Counted from the first letter of the stretch, positions 1-6,170 are shown. The stretch is DNA of 16,172 nucleotides from an uncultured Caulobacteraceae bacterium (GCA_937910255.1 CALEOQ010000213.1:1-16172); one strand, 5' to 3'. Made by a program: numbers and translations. Notes: a model not told the origin generated them from the sequence alone.

Positions 1-60
1 TTTGATGCTACGGCGCCCACCGGGCTCTACACTCCTTCCCCCCCGGCGCTCTTCCGACCT
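1..60 (+). other. Illumina P5 adapter, not genomic
   Basis: The first 60 bases follow the full-length Illumina P5/universal adapter with several substitutions. Recognisable blocks, in adapter order, are TACGGCG at 9-15, CCACCG at 17-22, TCTACACTC at 26-34 and GCGCTCTTCCGACCT at 46-60, the last being the adapter end GCTCTTCCGATCT with one T-to-C change. Most mismatches are to C or G, as in a low-quality read tail. Genomic sequence therefore starts at about 61. This is sequencing-library sequence left at the contig end and has no biological role. Confidence 0.93.
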
Positions 61-73
61 TTTCGCGCGCTAG

Positions 74-487
74 TCGCCGGGCGCCCGGATGGCGCTGGAG
101 GCCCTGCGCGTCCTGGCCGAGCAAGGGGTGGCCTTCGCCGACTTCGGGCCCGGCGTCGAGGACTATAAACGCGCCTTCGCCGACGAAGGCGGCCAGGTGG
201 TCGAGGGTGACGTCACCGCCGATCCCTTCATCGAAGGCCTGCGGGGCTTGGTGCGCCAGACCGTGGCGGGCTCGCCGCAGCTGCATGATCGTCTGCGCGC
301 CCTCTACCAGCGCATGGATCGGCGGCTCGACCGCATTGCGGCCTGCGAGCCGCGCCTGAACGGACAGATTTCGGCCGCCGGCCGCTCCCTGGGCCATATC
401 GGCCGCCGGCATCGCCGGGTGGGGGTGGGGCTCGGACTCGGACTGTGGCTCGCCGGCGCCACGGCCGGACTGCTGATACTGGATTGA
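74..487 (+). CDS. GNAT-type acetyltransferase (CelD/BioF2-like), C-terminal part, 5' truncated
   Basis: This looks like the C-terminal part of a GNAT-fold acyltransferase of the CelD/BioF2-like group, often linked to cell-envelope polysaccharide or small-molecule acylation; the substrate is unknown. The frame reads SPGARMALEALRVLAEQG, then FADFGPGVEDYKRAF. In that family an SPG motif, a short helix and a DFGxGxxxYK motif near the C-terminus are typical. The coding signal continues upstream of the first ATG (89), which has no ribosome-binding site, so the true start is probably lost beyond the adapter junction. An in-frame TAG at 71-73, only 11 bases from the adapter, is probably a read error. 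The C-terminus adds an Arg-rich stretch and one hydrophobic segment (about VGVGLGLGLWLAGATAGLLI), so it may be membrane-attached. The stop at 485-487 is 10 bases before the next gene, suggesting an operon. Family assignment is from motif memory and is moderate. Confidence 0.5.
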   Translation, partial: SPGARMALEALRVLAEQGVAFADFGPGVEDYKRAFADEGGQVVEGDVTADPFIEGLRGLVRQTVAGSPQLHDRLRALYQRMDRRLDRIAACEPRLNGQISAAGRSLGHIGRRHRRVGVGLGLGLWLAGATAGLLILD

Positions 488-497
488 AGGAACGACC

Positions 498-1415
498 ATG
501 ACCGCCGAGCCCGTTTCGGATCGTCTCATCCCCGCCTGGACGCCTGAGCAGAAGCGCGACTTCCGCAAGGCGCCGATCACCTTCGGTCATCGCCTGGCGC
601 AGACCGGCCTGTTCGAGGACGAGGCGCTGGCGGCCCTGCTCGATCGCTATCCGGCCGAGCTCTACGACATCAACCTGTTCGACTATGACGACGAGGGGCA
701 GGTCACCATGCGCACCGGCGTGCGCGGCCGGCTGCCCGGCGAGAAGGTGCTGGAAGGCATCAAGGACGGCCGGGTGTGGGTGCAGCTGCGCCGGATTGAG
801 CAGCACTATGAGGCGCTGACCCCGGTGATCCACGGCGCCTTCCGCGAAATCGCCCGGGAGGCCGCGGGCTTCAAGCCGGTGCAGTTGAACGGCCAGCTGA
901 TCCTGTCTGCGCCCCAGGCCAAGGTGCCCTTCCACGCCGACGCGCCGGGCGTCTGCCTGTTCCATCTGCGGGGCCGCAAGCGGATCTGGATCTATCCGGC
1001 CGACGAGGCCCACATGCCCCAGACGGGCATGGAGAACATCATGCTCAAGCAGCAGACCGAGGATCTGCCCTATCGTCGGGACATGGACGCCTGCGCCCAG
1101 GTGTTCGACCTGGAGCCGGGCCTGGCGGCGACCTGGCCCCTGCACGCGCCGCACCGCATCGAAAACCAGGACGGCTTCAACGTCTCCCTTTCGGTGGACT
1201 ACCAGACCTGGGGCACGCGGATGACCAACGGCGCCCACTACGCCAACGGCATCTTCCGCCGCAAAGGCGTGCCGGTGGCGGCCATGACGCGCACGCCCAT
1301 GCCGGCCCGGGCGGCCCTGTGGGCCACCTCCCTGGCGCTGAAGCGCGCGGGCCTGGTGGAGGACAAGATCGCCACCCTCGACCGCAGCTTCGAGCTGGAC
1401 GGCGTCAAGACCTGA
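498..1415 (+). CDS. Cupin-like/JmjC-type Fe(II)/2-oxoglutarate-dependent oxygenase
   Basis: Predicted soluble 305-aa non-heme iron oxygenase of the cupin-like (cupin_8/JmjC-related) group, which hydroxylates proteins or small molecules using 2-oxoglutarate and O2. The metal-binding HxD is visible as H146-A-D148 in KVPFHADAPG. It is followed by the strand LRGRKRIWIYP and a distal histidine in LHAPHRIEN (H216 or H219), then the strand FNVSLSVDY. That order, HxD then about 70 residues then H, is what the double-stranded beta-helix fold needs. The start ATG is preceded by AAGGAA at 487-492, which overlaps the stop of the upstream gene, so the two are probably co-translated. The pairing of an acyltransferase with an oxygenase suggests modification of a shared envelope or secondary product; that is inference. 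The substrate cannot be read from the sequence. Confidence 0.75.
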   Translation: MTAEPVSDRLIPAWTPEQKRDFRKAPITFGHRLAQTGLFEDEALAALLDRYPAELYDINLFDYDDEGQVTMRTGVRGRLPGEKVLEGIKDGRVWVQLRRIEQHYEALTPVIHGAFREIAREAAGFKPVQLNGQLILSAPQAKVPFHADAPGVCLFHLRGRKRIWIYPADEAHMPQTGMENIMLKQQTEDLPYRRDMDACAQVFDLEPGLAATWPLHAPHRIENQDGFNVSLSVDYQTWGTRMTNGAHYANGIFRRKGVPVAAMTRTPMPARAALWATSLALKRAGLVEDKIATLDRSFELDGVKT

Positions 1416-1418
1416 GCG

Positions 1419-1442
1419 GAGGCGTGGCGCGCGCGACGCCTC
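1419..1442. terminator. Stem-loop between convergent genes
   Basis: GAGGCGT (1419-1425) pairs perfectly with ACGCCTC (1436-1442) around a 10-base GC-rich loop. It begins 4 bases after the oxygenase stop and overlaps the stop codon of the convergent minus-strand gene, so it could serve both transcripts. There is no T-tract on either side, so it may be a 3'-end-stabilising hairpin rather than an intrinsic terminator. Confidence 0.35.
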
Positions 1443-1653
1443 AGTCGCCGCGGTCGACCTCCGAATCGGCCGGCTCCGGCGCGTCCTCGTTGGGCGCGCC
1501 CGTGGCCGGATCGGTGCGGGTCTTGTCGGACTCCGTCGATGATTTCGAGCCAGCGGGCACATAGGCCGAGGTCGGCGGCGAGCCCGGACGTTGCTCATCG
1601 TCCCGGTTGCGGTCGTCAGAAGGCTTGTCAGGGGCGGGATTGGACGTCGTCAT
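1441..1653 (-). CDS. Small disordered acidic hypothetical protein
   Basis: A 70-aa protein starting MTTSNPAPDKPSDD and ending EPADSEVDRGD. It is rich in Asp, Glu, Pro, Ser and Thr, has almost no hydrophobic residues, and has no Cys, signal peptide or membrane segment, so it is predicted to be intrinsically disordered. I chose the ATG at 1653 over an upstream ATG at 1695 because GAGGA lies 6 bases before it on the minus strand. The extra 14 residues of the longer form (MRRSPASEFSARIA) look like leader sequence. It is convergent with the oxygenase gene and divergent from tRNA-Trp. I recognise no domain; short proteins of this composition are common in Caulobacteraceae, but no function can be given. 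The biased composition fits a real gene, although high-GC DNA can also produce such frames. Confidence 0.6.
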   Translation of the reverse strand: MTTSNPAPDKPSDDRNRDDEQRPGSPPTSAYVPAGSKSSTESDKTRTDPATGAPNEDAPEPADSEVDRGD

Positions 1654-1855
1654 GGCGATCCTCGCAGAAAACTCTGAGGCGGGGGAACGCCGCAACGCCG
1701 TCCTTTGATCCGCCTTGCCCGTGCGGGGGACCCCTGCTAAACGAGCCGGCTCCGGCGATCGGCCGCGCGCCGGCGGGCTTTCCGCCTTCCGGCGCGTTGT
1801 CTATTGTTCGGAGCAGTCGTCCCACGGCCCCAGCGGGCCAAGGGTTGCGGCGCGT

Positions 1856-1931
1856 AGGAGTGTAGCTCAGCTGGTAGAGCATCGGTCTCCAAAACCGAGG
1901 GCCGGGGGTTCGAGTCCCTCCACTCCTGCCA
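1856..1931 (+). tRNA. tRNA-Trp (anticodon CCA)
   Basis: Complete 76-nt cloverleaf with encoded CCA end. Acceptor arm AGGAGTG (1856-1862) pairs with CACTCCT (1921-1927), G1928 is the discriminator and CCA is 1929-1931. The D arm is GCTC/GAGC. Anticodon stem TCGGT (1882-1886) and ACCGA (1894-1898) enclose loop CTCCAAA with anticodon CCA at 1889-1891. The T arm is GGGGG-TTCGAGT-CCCTC. It reads UGG, and a G at the discriminator position fits tRNA-Trp. It lies 86 bases upstream of secE on the same strand, an arrangement common in alphaproteobacteria, and may share a transcript with it. A GAACC/GGTTC hairpin follows it at about 1957-1975. Confidence 0.97.
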
Positions 1932-2017
1932 CCGTCGCCAGGACACTGTCGTGTTAGAACCGCGCGGGCGGGTTCCTCCCTGGAACGCCGCCCTCAAGTA
2001 GAAAGTCGCTATCCTCG

Positions 2018-2323
2018 ATGGCCAGGAAACCGGGCGCTACGCCGCAAGCGATGAGGAACCGCGCCGCCAAGACGGCCGCGGCCATGTCCTCGGGCTCGCC
2101 GCTCGCCGACTCCGCGCCGAAAAAGAAGACCAGCCCCGGTCAGTTCGCCCGAGAGGTCCGCGCCGAGGCGCGCAAGATCACCTGGACGACCCGGAAAGAG
2201 ACCTGGATCACCTCGGTGATGGTCGGGATCATGGTCGTTCTGGCCGCGATCTTCTTCTTTGGGGTGGACTTCATCATCGGCTGGCTGATGGGCCTGATCC
2301 TCCAGTTCGCCAACGCGGGATAA
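2018..2323 (+). CDS. secE: Preprotein translocase subunit SecE
   Basis: SecE clamps the two halves of the SecY channel in the inner membrane and is essential for Sec-dependent export. The 101-aa protein has a hydrophilic, Lys/Ala-rich N-terminal extension (residues 1-38), the conserved amphipathic segment REVRAEARKITWTTRKET (45-62), and one transmembrane helix at about 63-90. This is the single-helix form usual outside enterobacteria, with a longer N-terminus than minimal SecE. The start ATG has only a weak Shine-Dalgarno; internal ATGs at 2051 and 2084 would only shorten the disordered part. It follows tRNA-Trp and ends 6 bases before nusG, so the two are certainly co-transcribed. A GCTANAWC-like box, GTTAGAAC at 1953-1960, could be its -10, but I see no convincing -35. 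Confidence 0.95.
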   Translation: MARKPGATPQAMRNRAAKTAAAMSSGSPLADSAPKKKTSPGQFAREVRAEARKITWTTRKETWITSVMVGIMVVLAAIFFFGVDFIIGWLMGLILQFANAG

Positions 2324-2329
2324 TCGAGA

Positions 2330-2896
2330 ATGAACGCTGAAACCGCGGACGCCGTCGCGCCGAACAATCACAAGTGGTACATCGTCCACGCCTACTCGAA
2401 CTTCGAGAAGAAGGTGAAGGAGGCGATCCTCGACCAGGCCCGCAACCAGGGTCTTGAGGATCAGTTCTCCGAAGTGCTGGTGCCCACCGAGGACGTGGTC
2501 GAGATCCGCCGCGGCCGGAAGATCAACACCGAGCGCAAGTTCTTCCCCGGCTACGTGCTGGTGAAGATGAACCTCACCGACGAGGCCTACCACCTCATCA
2601 AGAACACTCCGAAGGTGACGGGCTTCCTCGGCTCTGGCGCCAAGCCGCTGCCGGTCTCCGAAAAGGAAGTGGCCCGCATCATCGGCGCCATCGAAGAGGG
2701 CGTCGAGCGGCCCAAGCCGACCATCAGCTTCGAGATCGGCGAGCAGGTTCGCGTCACCGACGGCCCCTTCGCCAGCTTCAACGGCTCGGTGGAGCAGGTC
2801 GACGAGGAACGCGCCCGCCTGCGGGTCACCGTCTCCATCTTCGGCCGCGCCACCCCTGTCGAACTCGAATACGGCCAGGTCGAAAAGACCAGCTGA
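2330..2896 (+). CDS. nusG: Transcription termination/antitermination factor NusG
   Basis: NusG binds the RNA polymerase clamp across the DNA channel, suppresses pausing, and links polymerase to Rho or to ribosomal protein S10. This 188-aa protein has the NGN domain at about 15-122, starting KWYIVHAYSNFEKKVKEAI and including the core strand FFPGYVLVKM (71-80). A linker follows, then a C-terminal KOW domain at about 135-188 beginning GEQVRVTDGPFASFNGSVEQ. Length and order match the family, with a short Ala/Asp-rich N-terminal tail. Its start is 6 bases after the secE stop. Normally rplK follows directly, but here a 436-base repeat-bounded cassette lies between them. Confidence 0.97.
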   Translation: MNAETADAVAPNNHKWYIVHAYSNFEKKVKEAILDQARNQGLEDQFSEVLVPTEDVVEIRRGRKINTERKFFPGYVLVKMNLTDEAYHLIKNTPKVTGFLGSGAKPLPVSEKEVARIIGAIEEGVERPKPTISFEIGEQVRVTDGPFASFNGSVEQVDEERARLRVTVSIFGRATPVELEYGQVEKTS

Positions 2897-2946
2897 TCGG
2901 GCTCCGCGTGTTCAATGCCTTCGCGGAATGATGCCGAGGCGAGAAG

Positions 2947-3357
2947 TTGAACCACGAAGGACACAAAGGGCACAAAGGCCTCGATGCGCGCATCGAGGCA
3001 GCCGGCCGCCACGTGATCGATGCGGGTTTGAAGGTCCATCGTATTCTGGGACCAGGCCTTCTGGAGTCGGCGTACGAGACGTGCCTTGCCTTTGAGCTTG
3101 AGAGCCGGGGGCTAGGCGTCGTCCGACAATTACCGCTCCCTGTTGTCTATGAAGGCCGGCGTCTCGACGCCGGCTATCGGTTGGACCTTCTCATTGAGGA
3201 CTGCGTCATCGTCGAGGTGAAGGCCGTTGAGGCGCTGTCGCGCCTCCACGAGGCGCAGATTATGACCTATCTCCGCCTGTCACAGCTTCGGCTCGGCTAC
3301 CTCATGAACTTCAATGTGCCGCTGTTTCGTCAGGGCGTGCGCCGCTTTGTTCTCTGA
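2947..3357 (+). CDS. GxxExxY-family protein (PDDEXK-like nuclease fold)
   Basis: A 136-aa protein of the GxxExxY family (TIGR04256 / PD-(D/E)XK_3 type). The naming motif is G37-LL-E40-SA-Y43, in ILGPGLLESAYE. A PD-(D/E)XK-like core follows: D80-LLIEDCVIV-E90-V-K92, then QIMTYLRL (104-111) and GYLMNFN (117-123). These fit a restriction-endonuclease-like fold, but the family's biological role is not established. The start is a TTG at 2947 with GAGG-rich sequence just upstream; a GTG at 3013 is an alternative. The first residues (MNHEGHKGHKG) are encoded by the left inverted repeat, and the stop codon abuts the right one, so gene and repeats form one unit. It sits inside the secE-nusG-rplK-rplA operon in the same orientation and is probably read through from it. 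Function in the host is unknown. Confidence 0.85.
   Translation: MNHEGHKGHKGLDARIEAAGRHVIDAGLKVHRILGPGLLESAYETCLAFELESRGLGVVRQLPLPVVYEGRRLDAGYRLDLLIEDCVIVEVKAVEALSRLHEAQIMTYLRLSQLRLGYLMNFNVPLFRQGVRRFVL
2951..2979 (+). repeat. Left 29-bp inverted repeat of the GxxExxY cassette
   Basis: Built from 9-base units of the form CACRAAGGN: CACGAAGGA, CACAAAGGG, CACAAAGGC (2953-2979), preceded by AC. Its reverse complement occurs at 3358-3386 with 24 of 29 positions matching. The 9-base period equals three codons, so the repeat is translated as HEG-HKG-HKG in the enclosed gene. Confidence 0.85.
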
Positions 3358-3386
3358 GCCTTCGTGTTCTTTGTGCCCTTTGTGGT
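3358..3386 (-). repeat. Right 29-bp inverted repeat of the GxxExxY cassette
   Basis: On the minus strand this reads ACCAC followed by units like those of the left copy: CACAAAGGG, CACAAAGAA, CACGAAGGC. It matches the left repeat at 24 of 29 positions in inverted orientation and starts one base after the stop codon of the GxxExxY gene. I see no clear target-site duplication outside the two repeats. Confidence 0.85.
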
Positions 3387-3410
3387 GAAAGATATCCGTT
3401 TCGCCTGAGC

Positions 3411-3438
3411 TTGCCGGCCTTGGCCTGCGCTGATAGAA
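3411..3438 (+). promoter_or_regulatory. Candidate promoter for rplK-rplA
   Basis: TTGCCG at 3411-3416 and ATAGAA at 3433-3438 are 16 bases apart, a plausible housekeeping promoter about 120 bases before rplK. The untranslated stretch then contains the perfect palindromes GGCTGGCCAGCC (3492-3503) and CGGACGTCCG (3531-3540). The palindrome nearest the start could belong to the L1 feedback site expected ahead of rplK, but I cannot confirm that by eye. A local promoter would help keep rplKA expressed despite the inserted cassette. Confidence 0.25.
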
Positions 3439-3555
3439 GCGCGGGCTTCGCCGGGCGGCCGTTGGTCGCGCGGCTCAAATCCGTGGGAGGGGGCTGGCCA
3501 GCCATAACCCCGCACCACGGCTCAACAGGTCGGACGTCCGGCCAAAGAGGAGAAG

Positions 3556-3987
3556 ATGGCCAAGAAGATTCTGGGCTATATCAAATTGCAGGTGCCTGCG
3601 GGCTCCGCCACCCCTTCGCCGCCCATCGGGCCGGCGCTCGGTCAGCGCGGCGTCAACATCATGGGCTTCTGCAAGGAGTTCAACGCCCGCACCGAGAAGG
3701 AACCCAAGGGCACGCCCCTGCCGACGGTGATCACCGTCTATCAGGACAAGTCCTTCACCTTCATCACCAAGACCCCGCCGGCGACCCACTACATCAAGCA
3801 GGCGGTCGGCATTAAGTCCGGCGCCAAGCTCACCGGCCGCGAGACCGTCGGCAGCATCACCCGCACCCAGCTGCGCGAGATCGCCGAGTCGAAGATGAAG
3901 GACCTCAACGCCATCGACGTCGAGGCCGCCGCCCGCATCATCGAGGGCTCCGCCCGTTCGATGGGCCTTGAGATCGTGGAGGCCTGA
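3556..3987 (+). CDS. rplK: 50S ribosomal protein L11
   Basis: L11 (143 aa) binds the GTPase-associated region of 23S rRNA at the stalk base and takes part in factor binding and in RelA-dependent sensing of uncharged tRNA. The N-terminal domain shows the conserved Pro-rich stretch PAGSATPSPPIGPALGQRGV, with NIMGFCKEFN and FTFITKTPPA. The C-terminal RNA-binding domain contains VGSITRTQLREIAESKM and ends GSARSMGLEIVEA. The ATG follows a strong Shine-Dalgarno, AGAGGAG at 3546-3552. The rplA start is 5 bases after the stop, so the two are translationally linked. Confidence 0.98.
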   Translation: MAKKILGYIKLQVPAGSATPSPPIGPALGQRGVNIMGFCKEFNARTEKEPKGTPLPTVITVYQDKSFTFITKTPPATHYIKQAVGIKSGAKLTGRETVGSITRTQLREIAESKMKDLNAIDVEAAARIIEGSARSMGLEIVEA

Positions 3988-3992
3988 GACCC

Positions 3993-4682
3993 ATGCCCAA
4001 GCAAGCAAAGCGCATTCAGGCCTGGACCGGCGACCGCCTGGCCAGCCACTCCGTCGAAGACGCCATCAAGCTGGTCAAGGAAAACGCCAAGGCCAAGTTT
4101 GACGAGTCCATCGAGATCTCCGTCAATCTGGGCGTCGATCCCCGTCACGCCGACCAGCAGGTCCGTGGCGTGGTGAACCTGCCCTCCGGCACCGGCCGTG
4201 ACGTTCGCGTCGCCGTCATCGCCAAGGACGCCAAGGCTGACGAAGCCACCGCCGCCGGGGCCGACATCGTCGGCGCCGAAGAGCTGGTGGAACGCATCCA
4301 GGGCGGCTTCATGGAGTTCGACCGCGTGATCGCCACGCCGGACATGATGGCCCTGGTCGGCCGTCTGGGTAAGGTGCTCGGCCCCCGCGGCCTGATGCCG
4401 AACCCCCGCGTCGGCACCGTGACGCCCAACGTGGCCCAGGCCGTGAAGGACGCCAAGGGCGGCGCCATCGAGTTCCGCACCGAGAAGACCGGCATCATCC
4501 ACGCCGGCATCGGCAAGGCGAGCTTCTCCGACGACGCCATCCTGGCCAACGTCAAGGCCCTGGTGGACGCGCTCAACAAGGCCAAGCCCTCGGGCGCCAA
4601 GGGCACCTATGTGAAGAAGATCAGCCTGTCTTCAACCATGGGCCCCGGCTTCCGCATCGAGACCGGTTCGGTCGGCGCCTAA
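3993..4682 (+). CDS. rplA: 50S ribosomal protein L1
   Basis: L1 (229 aa) binds 23S rRNA at the mobile L1 stalk near the E site, and in many bacteria represses its own rplK-rplA mRNA. Family motifs are visible: KFDESIEISVNLGVDPRHAD, VRGVVNLPSGTGRDVRVAVI, then LGKVLGPRGLMPNPRVGTVT, and the C-terminal FRTEKTGIIHAGIGKASF and YVKKISLSSTMGPGFRI. Length is normal. GGAGG at 3978-3982, inside the end of rplK, is a rather distant Shine-Dalgarno (10 bases). A strong terminator begins 28 bases after the stop, so rplA closes the operon. Confidence 0.98.
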   Translation: MPKQAKRIQAWTGDRLASHSVEDAIKLVKENAKAKFDESIEISVNLGVDPRHADQQVRGVVNLPSGTGRDVRVAVIAKDAKADEATAAGADIVGAEELVERIQGGFMEFDRVIATPDMMALVGRLGKVLGPRGLMPNPRVGTVTPNVAQAVKDAKGGAIEFRTEKTGIIHAGIGKASFSDDAILANVKALVDALNKAKPSGAKGTYVKKISLSSTMGPGFRIETGSVGA

Positions 4683-4709
4683 ACGCCTTCGCACCGAATA
4701 GACGATTGA

Positions 4710-4738
4710 GGGGGCTGCGGCGACGCGGCCCCCTTTTT
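4710..4738 (+). terminator. Rho-independent terminator of secE-nusG-rplKA
   Basis: GGGGGC (4710-4715) pairs with GCCCCC (4728-4733). Inside it is a T-G wobble, then GCG (4717-4719) with CGC (4724-4726), closed by a GCGA tetraloop of the GNRA type. TTTTT (4734-4738) follows at once. This is a textbook intrinsic terminator separating rplA from rplJ. Confidence 0.93.
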
Positions 4739-4767
4739 CGTGGGCGCAGGGCGAGTGCGCCGGGGCG

Positions 4768-4796
4768 TTGCGCTTCGGCCCGCCCTGCTGTATGAG
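4768..4796 (+). promoter_or_regulatory. Candidate promoter for rplJ-rplL
   Basis: TTGCGC (4768-4773) and TATGAG (4791-4796) are separated by 17 bases and lie 30 bases after the rplA terminator, where a new promoter is required. It implies a leader of roughly 310 bases before rplJ. The boxes are a partial consensus match judged by eye. Confidence 0.35.
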
Positions 4797-5113
4797 CCGC
4801 CCCTCTAAGGTTTCGCCGCTCCGCAAGGAGAGGCGGGGACTGGAGGCTCCCTCGCGGGGCTTCCGATCCTGTCCAAGAACTGCGGGATCCAGGGGTCGCC
4901 TGGATCATAAGCGTGGAAGAGCCCTTCCACACTCGCGGGGAGACGGGAAGATGACGCCGACAAGGCCCATTTCCGCATGGCGGACACCGGGGCGCGACGG
5001 CTGCGGCTTCTCTCACAGGACAGGCTTGATGGTTCCGAGGCGGGGCTTCCCGCCGCGTGGCCGTCGCACGGCGTCTGGATAGTCCAGGCGTCGCACCTGA
5101 GTAGGAGACCGCA
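4797..5113 (+). promoter_or_regulatory. Structured 5' leader of rplJ-rplL
   Basis: This 317-base stretch has no convincing gene but holds several perfect or near-perfect hairpins: GATCCAGG/CCTGGATC (4886-4893, 4899-4906), GTGGAAG/CTTCCAC (4913-4919, 4924-4930), GGCGGG/CCCGCC with a GCTT loop (5039-5044, 5049-5054), and GTCTGGA/TCCAGGC with one wobble (5073-5079, 5083-5089). The last ends 24 bases before the rplJ start. In many bacteria the L10-L12 complex represses rplJL by binding such a leader, so an autoregulatory role is likely here. I did not identify the exact L10-binding kink-turn. Confidence 0.55.
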
Positions 5114-5629
5114 ATGGACCGCGCTCAAAAGCAGGAAGCGATCGAGGCGCTGAAAAGCGTCTTTGCCGAATCCGGCGCCGTGGTCGTGACCCACAATCTG
5201 GGTCTGACCGTTGCGGAAATGACGAATCTCCGGGGTCGCCTGCGTGAGCAGGGCGCCCAGTTGAAGGTGGTGAAGAACACCCTGGCCCAGAAGGCTCTGA
5301 ACGGCTCGGTTGGCGAGGAGGGCGACGCCCTTTTCACCGGTCCGGTCGCCATCGCCTACGGCCCGGACCCGGTCTCCGCCGCCAAGGTCGCCTCCCAGTT
5401 CGCCAAGGAAAACGAGAAACTCGTGATCATGGGCGGCCTGATGGGCACGCAGGTTCTGGACAAGACCGGGGTGAGCGCGCTTGCGACTCTGCCCTCGCTC
5501 GACCAGCTCCGCGGCAAGATCATCGGCCTCGTCCAGGCGCCCGCGACCAAGATCGCCGGCATCCTGCAGGCGCCGGCCGGTCAGCTGGCCCGCGTCATGG
5601 GCGCATACGCCGCCAAAGACGCCGCCTGA
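5114..5629 (+). CDS. rplJ: 50S ribosomal protein L10
   Basis: L10 (171 aa) anchors the L7/L12 dimers to the stalk base through its C-terminal helix and binds 23S rRNA next to L11. The sequence begins MDRAQKQEAIEALKSVFAES, contains the conserved VVKNTLAQKAL and FTGPVAIAYG, and ends in an Ala-rich helix (LQAPAGQLARVMGAYAAKDAA) that carries the L12 dimers. Length matches the family. AGGAG at 5103-5107 precedes the ATG. rplL follows after 45 bases. The long upstream leader suggests feedback by the L10-L12 complex. Confidence 0.98.
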   Translation: MDRAQKQEAIEALKSVFAESGAVVVTHNLGLTVAEMTNLRGRLREQGAQLKVVKNTLAQKALNGSVGEEGDALFTGPVAIAYGPDPVSAAKVASQFAKENEKLVIMGGLMGTQVLDKTGVSALATLPSLDQLRGKIIGLVQAPATKIAGILQAPAGQLARVMGAYAAKDAA

Positions 5630-5674
5630 TCGTCATTTTCCCGACATCCCAAATCTCTCAAGGATCACAATCCC

Positions 5675-6055
<381 letters not shown>

Positions 6056-6059
6056 GATT

Positions 6060-6107
6060 GAGCGCGACAGCCGGAAGTGGACACCGGTTCTGGCGCCCGT
6101 CGCGCTC
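6060..6107. repeat. Repeat-like intergenic palindrome after rplL
   Basis: Two nested stems: outer GAGCGCGAC/GTCGCGCTC (6060-6068, 6099-6107), and inner GCCGGAA/TTCTGGC with one wobble (6070-6076, 6088-6094) around GTGGACACCGG. The layout GAGC, then GGAAGTGG, ACCGGTT and GCTC resembles the dispersed palindromes of alphaproteobacterial intergenic regions, which share an AAGTGGGAACCGGTT-like core. It begins 5 bases after the rplL stop. Whether it is multicopy here cannot be seen from one window. Confidence 0.5.
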
Positions 6108-6120
6108 CAACGTCTTGAAA

Positions 6121-6144
6121 CCGCCCTTCCTCTAGGAAGGGCGG
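6121..6144. terminator. Perfect 10-bp hairpin after rplL
   Basis: CCGCCCTTCC (6121-6130) pairs perfectly with GGAAGGGCGG (6135-6144) around a TCTA loop. There is no T-tract downstream on the plus strand, so it may be a 3'-end stabiliser or processing site rather than a stand-alone terminator. Confidence 0.5.
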
Positions 6145-6170
6145 GGGCGGCGCATATCGCGTCTCTTTCG

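Noticed and set aside
228..1598. A 456-codon minus-strand frame over the acyltransferase and oxygenase genes
   Set aside because: Arg/Pro/His-rich low-complexity translation with no domain; the plus-strand oxygenase has HxD and distal His motifs and a good ribosome-binding site.
1766..1796. GC-rich hairpin CGCGCCGG/CCGGCGCG upstream of tRNA-Trp
   Set aside because: The stem is real but there is no upstream plus-strand transcript that would need it and no clean T-tract, so I do not call it a terminator or a regulatory site.
2953..2979. Three tandem 9-base units considered as a CRISPR-like or microsatellite array
   Set aside because: There are no spacers, only three contiguous units, and an inverted copy at the other end of the gene, so they are terminal repeats rather than an array.
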